64,000 nucleotides of DNA from Pseudonocardia broussonetiae (GTDB lineage: Bacteria > Actinomycetota > Actinomycetes > Mycobacteriales > Pseudonocardiaceae): contig NZ_CP053564.1 in the NCBI RefSeq assembly GCF_013155125.1, positions 1,619,501 to 1,683,500 of the forward strand, in the 5' to 3' direction. The translations under genes and the position numbers were made by a program. The notes beneath the pieces were generated by a model, which saw only the letters and a program-made list of their open reading frames with translations, had not been told where the DNA came from and ran no database searches. This document shows, in pieces, positions 39,575-48,054 of the stretch. Position 1 is the stretch's first letter, and each line of letters starts with the position of its first letter.

Positions 39575-40582
39575 TCAGTCCGCGATCTGCAGGATGAGCT
39601 TGCCCGTGTTCTCGCCGCGGAACAGCCTGAGCAGCGTCTCCGGGAAGTCGGCGACGCCCCCGCGCACGACGTCCTCGCGGCTGCGCAGCTTCCCCTCGCG
39701 CAGCCAGCCGCCCAGCTCGGCGGCGGCGTCGGCGTAGCGGTCGGCGTAGTCGAAGACCACGAAGCCCTCCATGCGCGCGCGGTTGACCAGCAGCGACATG
39801 TAGTTCGCCGGCCCCTGCGGGCGCTCCGTGGCGTTGTAGGTGCTGATCGCCCCGCAGATCACGACGCGGGCGCCGCGGGCCAGCCGGGCGAGGGCGGCGT
39901 CGAGGATGTCGCCGCCGACGTTGTCGAAGTAGACGTCGACGCCGTCGGGCGCGTGCGTGCGCAGCGCCCGGCCGACGTCCTCGCTGCGGTAGTCGATCGC
40001 CGCGTCGAAGCCCAGCTCGTCGACGATCCACGCGCACTTCTCCGCGCCGCCCGCGATGCCGACGACCCGGCAGCCCTTGATCTTCGCGAGCTGGCCGACG
40101 ACGCTGCCCACCGCGCCCGCGGCGCCGGAGACGACGACGGTGTCGCCCTCGCGCAGCGCGCCGACGTCGAACAGCCCGAAGTAGGCGGTCATGCCGGTCA
40201 TGCCCAGTACCGCGAGGTAGGTGGCCAGCGGGACGACCGTCGGGTCGACGACCAGCACGCCCGAGCCGTCGGACTCCGCGTGCTCCTGCACGCCGAACAT
40301 GCCCGTGACGTGCGCTCCCTCCGGGAAGTCGGGGTGCGCCGACGCCACGACCCGCCCCGCACCGAGCGCCCGCATGACCTCGCCGATGCCCACCGGCGGC
40401 ACGTAGGAGCGGCCCGCGTTCATCCAGCCGCGCATGGCCGGGTCGAGCGAGAGGTGGGTGACCCGGACGACGAACCGGCCGTCGGCGGGCGTCGGCACGG
40501 GCTCGGTCGTGTGCTCCCACACCTCGGGCGTCGGGAGGCCGTTGGGACGGGCGGCGAGGCGGACCTGGTGGTTGTCGGTCAT
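39575..40582 (-). CDS. NADP-dependent medium-chain oxidoreductase (CurA/leukotriene B4 type)
   Basis: 335-residue zinc-free medium-chain dehydrogenase/reductase. The nucleotide-binding motif is SGAAGAVGSVVGQLAKI, then GIAGGAEKCAWIVDELGFD, DVYFDNVGGDILD and a conserved YNATERPQGPANY. This pattern belongs to the prostaglandin reductase/NADPH-dependent curcumin reductase group that reduces alkenals. ATG 40582 follows TAGACA by 7 bases, so it is probably leaderless. Confidence 0.9.
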   Translation of the reverse strand: MTDNHQVRLAARPNGLPTPEVWEHTTEPVPTPADGRFVVRVTHLSLDPAMRGWMNAGRSYVPPVGIGEVMRALGAGRVVASAHPDFPEGAHVTGMFGVQEHAESDGSGVLVVDPTVVPLATYLAVLGMTGMTAYFGLFDVGALREGDTVVVSGAAGAVGSVVGQLAKIKGCRVVGIAGGAEKCAWIVDELGFDAAIDYRSEDVGRALRTHAPDGVDVYFDNVGGDILDAALARLARGARVVICGAISTYNATERPQGPANYMSLLVNRARMEGFVVFDYADRYADAAAELGGWLREGKLRSREDVVRGGVADFPETLLRLFRGENTGKLILQIAD

Positions 40583-40639
40583 GCCGCCCTGTCTACCCGG
40601 CCGCTCGACTCGCGGCGGTCCGGGGCGCACGATGGGCCC

Positions 40640-41416
40640 GTGGATCCCGTGCAGCGCTTCGGACGGGTCGTCGCGGTGCCCGATCCGCCGCTGGACCGGG
40701 CCGCGCTGGCGCTGGCCGCGGGCGCCGATCCCGGCCTCGACGCCGACCGCTGGCTCCGCGAGCTCGACCGCCTCGCCGTCGGCGTCACCTCCGTCGACTC
40801 CCTGCGCCAGCGGCTGTTCGTCGACGAGGGCTTCGGCGGCAACTCCGGCGACTACACCGACCCGCGCAACTCGCTGCTGCACCACGTCCTGGCGCGGCGG
40901 CTCGGCATCCCGATCACGCTCGCCGTCGTCACGATGGAGGTGGGGCGGCGCGCCGGCGTGCCGATGGAGGGCGTCGGGATGCCCGGGCACTTCCTCGTCC
41001 GGCCCACCGGCACGAGCCGCTACCTCGACGTGTTCGCCGGCGGCGCGGAGATCAGCGGGGCGCGGTGCGAGGAGCTGTTCCGCGGGGCCACCGGCGCGGG
41101 GCCGGACGTCCCGTTCGGGCCGCACCTGCTCACCGCCACGCCGACCCGCGCGATCCTCGTGCGGATGCTGGAGAACCTGCGAGCGGTCTACGGGGCCCGG
41201 CGCCGCGCCGCCGACCTGGAGTGGGTGCTGCGGATGCGCCTGCTGCTGCCCGGCGTCCGCCTCCTCGACGTGCTGGAGCTGGGAGAGGCCCTCGGCGACC
41301 AGGGCCGCTGGCTGGAGGGCGCGAAGCTGCTCGAGGACCGCGTCCCGTCGGCCTCGGCCGCCCACGCCGAGCGGCTGCGGACGGCGGCGAAGAGCCTGAA
41401 GGCGCACCTGAACTAG
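40640..41416 (+). CDS. SirB1-like transglutaminase-fold protein
   Basis: 258-residue cytosolic protein of the SirB1/transglutaminase-like family. Conserved are LFVDEGFGGNSGDYTDPRNS, LGIPITLAVVTMEVGRRAGV, VGMPGHFLVRP and DVFAGG. The Cys of true transglutaminases is not at the usual place, so catalytic activity is doubtful. A TPR-like helical part follows after residue 190. GTG 40640; CACGAT lies 6 bases before it and may be a weak -10 box. Confidence 0.82.
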   Translation: MDPVQRFGRVVAVPDPPLDRAALALAAGADPGLDADRWLRELDRLAVGVTSVDSLRQRLFVDEGFGGNSGDYTDPRNSLLHHVLARRLGIPITLAVVTMEVGRRAGVPMEGVGMPGHFLVRPTGTSRYLDVFAGGAEISGARCEELFRGATGAGPDVPFGPHLLTATPTRAILVRMLENLRAVYGARRRAADLEWVLRMRLLLPGVRLLDVLELGEALGDQGRWLEGAKLLEDRVPSASAAHAERLRTAAKSLKAHLN

Positions 41417-41443
41417 CCGCGCCCGGGGTCAGGTCGTGCGGGA

Positions 41444-42019
41444 TCAGGTGCTGAAGCCGGGGTCCGGGCGGTTGACGGCCTTGTCGCTGTCGGGGCGCAT
41501 CCGGCGCCCGAGCAGCAGGAACGGCCAGACCAGGAACTCCAGGGCCGTGAACACCAGCAGCCCGACGACGATCGCCACGGCCGGCAGCGCCACCACCGGC
41601 AGCGCGACGACCGTGACGAGCAGGACGGCGGGGAGGTCGCGGACCCAGCCGACGCGGCCGTCGCGGTCGGTGAGCGAGCCCAGCCGGACCGCGGCCCACA
41701 TGAACCAGCGCAGCAGGAACGGCACGCCCAGCTCGCGCATCGCGCGGCGGAACAGCCCGTCGGCGTCGACCGCGCTGATCCGCCCGGCCGGCCGCTCCAC
41801 GCGCACGAGGTGGTCGTGCAGCACCGCAGGCGCGGTGTACCGGCCGAACTTCGGCACCAGCCACACGAACACGCGCGGCACCGACGCGAAGTCGGTGCGG
41901 GTGCCCACCGGCACGACGAACCGCTCGGTGCGGCCCTGGTAGACGACCTCCTCCTCCAGGGTCCAGTCCTCGTCGTCGGCCTGCCGGACCAGCACCCGGG
42001 GGCCCGTCAGGAAGGTCAT
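41444..42019 (-). CDS. DUF1353 protein with membrane tail
   Basis: 191-residue protein. Residues about 1-120 fit DUF1353, known from phage and bacterial proteins, with VPVGTRTDFASVPRVF and APAVLHDHLV. Then a hydrophobic helix pair (LPAVLLVTVVALPVVALPAV and LLVFTALEFLVWPFLLL) and a short basic end. In most DUF1353 proteins there is no such membrane part. ATG 42019 overlaps the stop of the aldose epimerase gene by 4 bases (ATGA). Confidence 0.78.
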   Translation of the reverse strand: MTFLTGPRVLVRQADDEDWTLEEEVVYQGRTERFVVPVGTRTDFASVPRVFVWLVPKFGRYTAPAVLHDHLVRVERPAGRISAVDADGLFRRAMRELGVPFLLRWFMWAAVRLGSLTDRDGRVGWVRDLPAVLLVTVVALPVVALPAVAIVVGLLVFTALEFLVWPFLLLGRRMRPDSDKAVNRPDPGFST

Positions 42020-42903
42020 CGGGGCGCGATCCCCCAGCGGCCGGTCCAGGTCTCGCCGGGGGCGACGGTGAGCAGGCCGTCGCCGGAGTTGAGGGCGTCG
42101 GGCGGGCAGGTCATCGGCTCGACGGCCACCGCGCGGCCGCGGCCGGGGTGGTCGTCGGGGGTGAAGACCTGCACCCAGCCGAAGTCGGGGTCGGCCCACA
42201 GCTCGACGTCGCCGCCGGGGCCGGACAACCGGTGGCGCACCAGCCCGTCGACGGGCGTGCAGCCGCCGAAGGCGTGGTCGAGCTCGGTGCCGCGCAGCGC
42301 GATCTCCGGCGGCGCGACGGGCGAGGCCGACGCGACCGGCAGCCCGCCGCCCAGCGGCAGCGCGGTGGTGGCGGCGAGGTGCAGCGTGCAGTCGTCGGTG
42401 TCGGCGTCGCCCGCGCGCAGGTAGGGGTGGGCGCCGACGCCGAACGGCACCGGCTCGGTGCCCGCGTTGGTGACGGTGTGGGTGACGGTGAGGCCGTCCT
42501 CGCCCACCGCGTAGCGGACGGTCGTGGCCAGCGGCACCGGCCAGCCCGGCTGCGGGGCGACGACGGCGGCGAGCGTCACGGAGTCGGGCGTCCGCTCCTC
42601 GACCCGGTAGAAGGTGTGGCGGAGCAGGCCGTGGATCGCGTTGCCCGCGCCGGGCTCGGTGAGCGCGAGCTGCTGGGGCTTCCCGTTCCAGTGCCAGCGC
42701 CCGCCCGCCGTGCGGTTGGGCCAGGGCACCAGGACGTTGCCGGAGCCGCGGGGCGGGCGCGCGGTCTCGTCGAAGGTCTCCACGTAGGGGCGGCCGTCGA
42801 CGGAAAAGGCCCGCAGCCCCGCCCCCACCTCGGTGACGACGGCCAGCGCGGCCCCGGAGCGGATCTCGAACTGCTCGCCCGTCGGCGGCATCGGCATGAG
42901 CAC
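42016..42903 (-). CDS. Aldose 1-epimerase family protein
   Basis: 295-residue beta-sandwich enzyme of the galactose mutarotase superfamily. Seen are NVLVPWPNRTAGGRW, the conserved AIHGLLRHTFY with the catalytic His, FGVGAHPYLRAG with the second His, and LDHAFGG. The Glu base is probably in AVEPMTCPPDALNSGDG. It interconverts alpha and beta anomers of sugars. GTG 42903 is preferred over ATG 42897 because TAGCCT ends 6 bases before it, so the mRNA is probably leaderless. Confidence 0.9.
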   Translation of the reverse strand: MLMPMPPTGEQFEIRSGAALAVVTEVGAGLRAFSVDGRPYVETFDETARPPRGSGNVLVPWPNRTAGGRWHWNGKPQQLALTEPGAGNAIHGLLRHTFYRVEERTPDSVTLAAVVAPQPGWPVPLATTVRYAVGEDGLTVTHTVTNAGTEPVPFGVGAHPYLRAGDADTDDCTLHLAATTALPLGGGLPVASASPVAPPEIALRGTELDHAFGGCTPVDGLVRHRLSGPGGDVELWADPDFGWVQVFTPDDHPGRGRAVAVEPMTCPPDALNSGDGLLTVAPGETWTGRWGIAPR

Positions 42904-42909
42904 GCGGGC

Positions 42910-42915
42910 AGGCTA
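42910..42915 (-). promoter_or_regulatory. -10 box of leaderless epimerase operon
   Basis: Minus-strand TAGCCT stands 6 bases before GTG 42903 and decides between that start and the ATG two codons later. Confidence 0.55.
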
Positions 42916-42984
42916 TCCCCGGCGGTGATGGCGACGCCGGATGCGCGGTGGGGCGCGTCGTGAGGCCCTCTGCGCTTCGCGCCC

Positions 42985-43024
42985 GTGAGCGCTTTTCGTG
43001 GCCAGGACCACGATCGCCACTCAC
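42985..43024. repeat. Pal40 copy 2
   Basis: 40-bp imperfect palindrome with ends GTGAGCG and GCCACTCAC and an inner CGTGG/CCACG pair around CCAGGA. Confidence 0.8.
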
Positions 43025-43060
43025 GAGGGCGGGAGCGCGGGTGGAGCGCTGGCGGAACCG

Positions 43061-43741
43061 TGATCGTCGCAAGCGCGTCGTCACGGTCGTGGCGGGGGTC
43101 GTGGTGGTGCGGTTTCGGTGATCTCGGGTCGGTGATCGTCGGGAGTGCGTCGTCAGGGTCGTTGGGAGGGCCGTGGTGGTGCGGTCCTGCTGATCTCGGG
43201 ACCGTGATCGTCGGGATCGCGCCCTGGGGGTCGTCGGGCCGACCGTGGTGGTGCGGTTCCGGTGATCACCGGCGGTACCTCTGCGCTCCGCGCCCGTGAG
43301 CGGCGTCCGTGGCCAGGACCACGATCGCCACTCACGAGGGCGGGCGCGGGCGGCCCTGTGATCGTCGGGAGTGCGTCGTCACGGTCGTTGCGGGGGTCGT
43401 GGTGGTGCGGTCTCGGTGATCTCGGGTTGGTGATCGTCGGGACCGCGCCCTGAGAGTCGTCGGGGCGACCGTGGTGGTGCGGTTCCGGTGATCACCGGCG
43501 GGCGGGGTGGTTCGGGTGGCGGGGAGTTGTCGCGCCGGCCGCCTGCTCGCCCTCGACGCCGAGGCCGCCGCACTCGCCGCGGGCGTGAACTCACCGGCGG
43601 CCCTGTGATCGTCGGAAGTGCACCGTCACGGTCGTGGCGAGGGTCGTGGTGGTGCGGTCTCGGTGATCTCGGGTCGGTGATCGTCGGGAGTGCGTCGTCA
43701 GGGTCGTTGGGAGGGCCGTGGTGGTGCGGTTCCGCTGATCA
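43061..43741. repeat. Pal64 array 2 (seven units) with Pal40 insert
   Basis: Seven 64-bp units at 43061, 43133, 43205, 43359, 43431, 43606 and 43678. Several neighbours are separated by exactly 8 bases of CGGG-type spacer (a 72-bp period). Ends are TGATCG at the left and GATCA or GATCT at the right. A Pal40 copy lies between units 3 and 4. The whole divergent gap 42904-43909 between the epimerase and surE has no credible gene; 43500-43600 holds unrelated GC-rich sequence. Confidence 0.88.
43296..43335. repeat. Pal40 copy 3
   Basis: 40-bp palindrome almost identical to copy 2 in its right half (from GTGGCCAGGACCACG on), inside Pal64 array 2. Confidence 0.8.
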
Positions 43742-43784
43742 CCGAGCCCCCGTCCCCGTTGCCCACGGGATCCGCTCCGCACCC

Positions 43785-43824
43785 GTGAGCGCCCACCGTC
43801 GCCAGGACCACGATCGCCACTCAC
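43785..43824. repeat. Pal40 copy 4
   Basis: 40-bp palindrome after Pal64 array 2, sharing the right half of copies 2 and 3 and the GTGAGCG left end. Confidence 0.8.
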
Positions 43825-43896
43825 GAGCGCGGGAGCGCAGGCGGGGTGGGGCCGTGACCGTCGTCGCCGCCCCCGTCCCGGGAGGCCTCCACTCGC

Positions 43897-43902
43897 TACC
43901 GT
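43897..43902 (+). promoter_or_regulatory. -10 box of leaderless surE
   Basis: TACCGT followed after 7 bases by GTG 43910. It overlaps the alternative GTG at 43901, which is therefore unlikely as a start. Confidence 0.55.
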
Positions 43903-43909
43903 GGAGCGA

Positions 43910-44701
43910 GTGGCCTCCTCGCGACGACTCCGCGCCCTGATCACCAACGACGACGGCATCGACTCGCCCGGGCTGTGGACGCTGGCCGCGTCCGCGCGGG
44001 ACGCTGGGTTCGACGTGGTCGTGGCGGCGCCGCACGTCGACGCGAGCGGGGTGGGGGCGTCGGTGCTGTCGGTGCGGGAGGACGGCCGGGTGCGGCTGCA
44101 CCCGCGGGAGATCCCCGGCCTCGACGGCGTGCCGGCGTTCGCGGTGGAGGGGCACCCGGCGTTCATCGTCACCTCCGCGGGCCGCGGCTGGCTCGACCCG
44201 GAGCCCGACGTCGTGCTGTCGGGCATCAACCTCGGCGCCAACACCGGGCACGCGGTGCTGCACTCGGGCACGGTCGGCGCGGCGCTGGCCGCCGGGCTGC
44301 AGGGCAGGCGGTCGCTCGCGGTCTCGCTCGACACGGGGTGGACGCCGCCCGAGCGGCCGCACTGGGAGGCGGCCGCGCAGGTGCTGCCCGAGGTGCTGGA
44401 CCTGCTGCTCGGCACCGAGGAGGGCACCGTGCTCAACCTCAACGTGCCCGACCTGCCGCCCGCCGAGCTCGGTCCGCTGCGGGAGGCGCGCCTCGCGGCG
44501 TTCGGCATGGTGCAGGTGCGGATCGCGCAGCGCACGACCGACGGCGGCGAGGGCCTGCACATGACGTGGGACGACCGGGCCGAACCGCCGGAGCCGGGCA
44601 CCGACACCGCGCTGCTGCGCGAGGGCCACCCGACGCTGACGCGGCTCGTGTCGGTCGGCGAGCGCCCCGGCGTCCTGGGGCCCGGCGTACCGACGTCGTG
44701 A
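43910..44701 (+). CDS. surE: 5'/3'-nucleotidase SurE
   Basis: 263-residue metal-dependent nucleotidase (survival protein E family). The metal-binding DD pair is in LITNDDGIDSPG (D14, D15), and the later motifs SGINLGANTG and YSGTVGAA-like HSGTVGAALAAG complete the active site, with NLNVPDLP downstream. It releases phosphate from nucleoside monophosphates. GTG 43910 is chosen from its -10 box. The stop codon is bases 2-4 of Pal40 copy 5. Confidence 0.93.
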   Translation: MASSRRLRALITNDDGIDSPGLWTLAASARDAGFDVVVAAPHVDASGVGASVLSVREDGRVRLHPREIPGLDGVPAFAVEGHPAFIVTSAGRGWLDPEPDVVLSGINLGANTGHAVLHSGTVGAALAAGLQGRRSLAVSLDTGWTPPERPHWEAAAQVLPEVLDLLLGTEEGTVLNLNVPDLPPAELGPLREARLAAFGMVQVRIAQRTTDGGEGLHMTWDDRAEPPEPGTDTALLREGHPTLTRLVSVGERPGVLGPGVPTS

Positions 44702-44737
44702 GTGGCGACCGGGGCCCTGGCCCTGGTTCGCACTCAC
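44698..44737. terminator. Hairpin after surE, Pal40 copy 5
   Basis: 40-bp imperfect palindrome starting GTGAGTGGCGACC and ending CGCACTCAC. The surE TGA is at its bases 2-4, the same placement as pcnA in copy 1. Confidence 0.7.
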
Positions 44738-44785
44738 GGGCACCCCGGTGCAGGTGTGACTCAGGTCACCGGTCACCATCTCGGA

Positions 44786-44962
44786 ATGCGTGACGCGGAG
44801 TGCAGGGCCGAATGGTCCACCCAGTTCGCCCGGACGGTGGCCGCGGAGATCCGGTCCGGCGTCCAGAGCGGCGCCCTGACCTGGGGCGAGGCCGATCAGC
44901 TGCTCGCCAGGCTCCGGGTGCTCGTCGACCAGGCCCTCGACCTGCCGAGCATGGCGGTCTGA
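44786..44962 (+). CDS. Small hypothetical protein
   Basis: 58-residue helical protein, not recognised. It starts MRDAECRAEWSTQFARTV and continues AAEIRSGVQSGALTWGEAD with a Leu-rich end (QLLARLRVLVDQALDL). It reads like a single helical hairpin with a clear amphipathic pattern. No good ribosome site is seen before ATG 44786. A longer in-frame start at 44702 would lie right behind the surE terminator and adds unconvincing residues. Confidence 0.5.
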   Translation: MRDAECRAEWSTQFARTVAAEIRSGVQSGALTWGEADQLLARLRVLVDQALDLPSMAV

Positions 44963-44992
44963 CCCGCGTCGTCGCGGTCAGTGTCGTCGCGG

Positions 44993-45382
44993 TCAGTGCT
45001 CGTCGGCGCCCGTCAGCTCGTGCTCCATCGCGTCGGCCACGTCGACGACGAGCCGGAACGAGCGGTCGAAGCCGTCGAGCGCGGTGTCGAGCAGCGGGAT
45101 CGAGTGCCGGAACAGCACCAGCCCGTTCTCGACGACCAGCCCACCGGTGACGGGCGCGGCGGCGCGCTCCAGCGCCAGGGCCAGGTCGATCTGCCCGATG
45201 CGGCCCACCGGCGAGGTGATCTGCGCCCACGGGTGGTGGTCCTCGCCGGTGACCAGGCGGACGGCGACGATCTGCGTGCGCTCGCCCGTGGTCGGCAGGT
45301 TGAACCACAGCTCGCCCTCGCGCTGGCGCATGATCTCGTAGCGCACCCGCACGAAGGACCCGAGGTCGTCCCAGCTCGCCAT
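44993..45382 (-). CDS. YbjN-like domain protein
   Basis: 129-residue soluble protein with the alternating beta and helix pattern of the YbjN/type III chaperone-like fold. It has RVRYEIMRQREGELWFNLP, VRLVTGEDHHPWAQITSPVG and LVVENGLVLFRHSIPL. Such domains are common in actinobacteria and are thought to bind other proteins. ATG 45382 lies 7 bases after TACGGT, a leaderless arrangement. Assignment to YbjN is by fold pattern only. Confidence 0.6.
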   Translation of the reverse strand: MASWDDLGSFVRVRYEIMRQREGELWFNLPTTGERTQIVAVRLVTGEDHHPWAQITSPVGRIGQIDLALALERAAAPVTGGLVVENGLVLFRHSIPLLDTALDGFDRSFRLVVDVADAMEHELTGADEH

Positions 45383-45408
45383 GCGTCGGACCGTACCGCC
45401 CGCCGGAG

Positions 45409-46857
45409 TCAGGTCTGCAGCTGGTCGACGGGCGCTCGGTCGTCGGTCAGCACGGGGGCGCCGACGGCCCGCTGACGCGTGGCGGCGTCGTCGAGGACCG
45501 AGTCCGGTTCGCCGCGCGCGGCGGACGACGCGGCCAGCGCGGCCAGGTCCGGGGCCCGGTCCGACGCCAGGAGCACGGCGTTGCCGCCGCCGCCCGGCAC
45601 GAGCTGGTCGGGCCGCACCATCAGTGCGACGGTGACGAACCGGTCGGCGACGGTGGCGATCTCGGCGTCGAGCAGCGCGAGCGGGTCGCGGTCGATGATG
45701 TTGAGGACGTAGAGGCCACCGGGGCGCAGGACGCGGCGCACCTCGTCGACGAACTCCGTGGTGGCCAGGTGCCAGGGCACCGAGCGGGCGCCGAACGCGT
45801 CGCCGACGACGACGTCGGCGGAGTTCGCGGGCAGCCGGGCCAGGGTCGTGCGGGCGTCGCCGACCTGGATCTCCGTGTCCGGGATCTCGTCGACGCCGAG
45901 CTCGCGGCGCCCGAGGTCGACGACGCCCTGGTCGACCTCCAGCACCGTCGACGTGCTGCCCGGGCGGGTCGCGGCGAGCCAGCGCGGCATCGTGAAGCCG
46001 CCGCCGCCCACGTGGACGACGTCGAGCGGCTTCCCGGCGGGGTACGCGGCGTCGATCGCGCCCCCGAAGCGCTGCGTGTAGGCGAACTCGAGGTGCGCGG
46101 GGTCGGCGCGGTCGACGTAGGAGTGGCGCAGGTCGTCGAGGACGAGGACCTGGCCGCTCGCGTTCTCCGGGTCGGCGTCGACGCGGGCGCAGTAGTAGAC
46201 GGTGTCGGCGTCGCAGCGCCCCGGCACGGCCACGAGCGCGACGGCGAGCAGCACCGCGGCGACCGTCGTGCGCGTGACCTCGGCCCGCCGCGCCGCCCCG
46301 GCCACCGTGGCCGCGAGGACGAGGCAGGCCAGCGCCGTGACCAGCAGGATCGCCGTGACCGGCAGGAACGTGACGAGGACGAACCCGGTGAGGAACGTGC
46401 CCGCGAGCGAGCCGATCGTGCCGGCGGCCGACAGCTCGCCGATCACCGTGCCCGACCCGTCGACGCCCGTCAGCCGGGCCCGCGTGACGGCCGGCGTGAC
46501 CATCGCCAGCGCCGTGACCGACACCAGCGTCGACGCCGCCACCAGCAGGATCGCCGCCACCGGACCGGGGCCGAGCGCCGGGCCGAGCAGCCGCACCAGC
46601 GGCCGCACGGCCAGCACCCCGAGCCCGCCGACGGCCAGCGCGCCCGCCGCCACCCGCCGCGGCGGGAAGACGTCGGCCCACCGCCCGCCCAGCGAGGCGC
46701 CCGCCGCGATCCCGGCGAGCGCCACCCCGATGACGGCGGTGGTCGACTCCAGCGTCAGCCCGACGTAGGGCGCGACGAGCCGCGTCGCCAGGGTCTCGAC
46801 GACGAGGATCGCGGCGCCGCTGACCAGGACGACGAACCGGGCGAACCGTGCATTCAC
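45409..46857 (-). CDS. Membrane-fused spermidine synthase-like protein
   Basis: 482-residue protein with about six or seven transmembrane helices (residues 10-205) followed by a spermidine-synthase-like methyltransferase fold. The latter shows DVVHVGGGGFTMPRWLAATRPG (SAM-binding glycine motif), TVLEVDQGVVDLGRRELG, IQVGDARTTL and DVVVGDAFGARSVPWHL. These fused-MFS/spermidine synthase proteins are widespread, but whether they make polyamines is uncertain. GTG 46857. Downstream YbjN-like gene lies 26 bases away with its own -10 box. Confidence 0.85.
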   Translation of the reverse strand: MNARFARFVVLVSGAAILVVETLATRLVAPYVGLTLESTTAVIGVALAGIAAGASLGGRWADVFPPRRVAAGALAVGGLGVLAVRPLVRLLGPALGPGPVAAILLVAASTLVSVTALAMVTPAVTRARLTGVDGSGTVIGELSAAGTIGSLAGTFLTGFVLVTFLPVTAILLVTALACLVLAATVAGAARRAEVTRTTVAAVLLAVALVAVPGRCDADTVYYCARVDADPENASGQVLVLDDLRHSYVDRADPAHLEFAYTQRFGGAIDAAYPAGKPLDVVHVGGGGFTMPRWLAATRPGSTSTVLEVDQGVVDLGRRELGVDEIPDTEIQVGDARTTLARLPANSADVVVGDAFGARSVPWHLATTEFVDEVRRVLRPGGLYVLNIIDRDPLALLDAEIATVADRFVTVALMVRPDQLVPGGGGNAVLLASDRAPDLAALAASSAARGEPDSVLDDAATRQRAVGAPVLTDDRAPVDQLQT

Positions 46858-46899
46858 CCGCTCATCCTCGCCTCTCTCCCGGGCCGCCGCGCGGGCGGG

Positions 46900-48054
46900 C
46901 TACAGCCCCAGCTGGCGCGCGATCAGCATGCGCTGGACCTCGCTCGTGCCCTCGCCGATCTCCAGGATCTTCGCGTCCCGGTAGAAGCGCCCGACCGGGT
47001 ACTCGTTCATGAAGCCGTAGCCGCCGAAGACCTGCGTGGCGTCGCGCGCGTTGTCCATCGCCGCGTTCGACGACACCAGCTTCGCGATCGCCGCCTCCTT
47101 CTTGAACGGCTTGCCCTGCAGCATCTTCGCCGCGGCCGCGTAGTAGGCCAGGCGCGCGGTGTGGGCCCGCATCTCCATGTCGGCGATCTTGAACTGGATC
47201 GCCTGGTACGCGCCGATCCGCTGGCCGAACGCCTCGCGCTCGTGGGCGTAGCGCACCGACTCGTCGACGCAGCCCTGCGCCAGCCCGACCGAGAGCGCCG
47301 CGATCGCGACGCGCCCCTCGTCGAGGATGGAGAGGAACTGCGCGTAGCCGCGTCCGCGCTCGCCGACCAGGTTGGCCGCGGGCACGCGGACGTCGTCGAA
47401 GAACAGCTCGCGGGTGTCCGACGAGCACCAGCCGACCTTCGAGTACGGCTTCGCAACGCGGAACCCGGGCGTGCCGGCCGGCACCATGATCGCCGAGATC
47501 TCCTTCCTGCCGCCCTCGCCCGTGCCGGTGATGGCGGTGACGGTGACGACCGAGGTGATGTCGGTGCCGGAGTTCGTGATGAACGCCTTCGAGCCGTTGA
47601 TCACCCACTCGTCGCCGTCGAGGCGCGCGGTGGTGCGGGTGGCGCCGGCGTCGGAGCCGCCGCCGGGCTCGGTGAGGCCGAACGCGCCGAGCTTCTCCCC
47701 CGCGGCCATCTGCGGGAGCCACTCGCGCTTCTGCTCCTCGGTGCCAAACCGGTAGATCGGCATGGCGCCGAGCGAGACGCCGGCCTCCAGCGTGATCGCC
47801 ACCGACGAGTCGACGCGGGCGAGCTCCTCCAGGGCCAGGCACAGGGCGAAGTAGTCGCCGCCCATGCCGCCGTACTCCTCGGAGACGGGCAGGCCGAACA
47901 GGCCCATCGCGCCCATCTGGGCGACGATGTCGTAGGGGAACTCCTCGCGCTCGTACAGGTCGCCGATGACGGGCGCGACCTCCTTGCGCGCGAAGTCCTC
48001 GACGGTGGCGCGCAGCGCCTCGTGCTCCTCGCTGAGTTCCAGGTCCATGGTCAC
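46900..48054 (-). CDS. Acyl-CoA dehydrogenase
   Basis: 384-residue flavoprotein. The signature [20 protein letters not shown] is the FAD site and [23 protein letters not shown] the C-terminal signature; the catalytic Glu is in [11 protein letters not shown]. It resembles short/branched-chain enzymes such as FadE19 or isovaleryl-CoA dehydrogenase, which fits the carboxylase genes next to it. GTG 48054 overlaps the stop of the biotin carboxylase gene by 4 bases; an in-frame ATG follows two codons later. Third gene of the TetR-controlled operon. Confidence 0.92.
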   Translation of the reverse strand: MTMDLELSEEHEALRATVEDFARKEVAPVIGDLYEREEFPYDIVAQMGAMGLFGLPVSEEYGGMGGDYFALCLALEELARVDSSVAITLEAGVSLGAMPIYRFGTEEQKREWLPQMAAGEKLGAFGLTEPGGGSDAGATRTTARLDGDEWVINGSKAFITNSGTDITSVVTVTAITGTGEGGRKEISAIMVPAGTPGFRVAKPYSKVGWCSSDTRELFFDDVRVPAANLVGERGRGYAQFLSILDEGRVAIAALSVGLAQGCVDESVRYAHEREAFGQRIGAYQAIQFKIADMEMRAHTARLAYYAAAAKMLQGKPFKKEAAIAKLVSSNAAMDNARDATQVFGGYGFMNEYPVGRFYRDAKILEIGEGTSEVQRMLIARQLGL

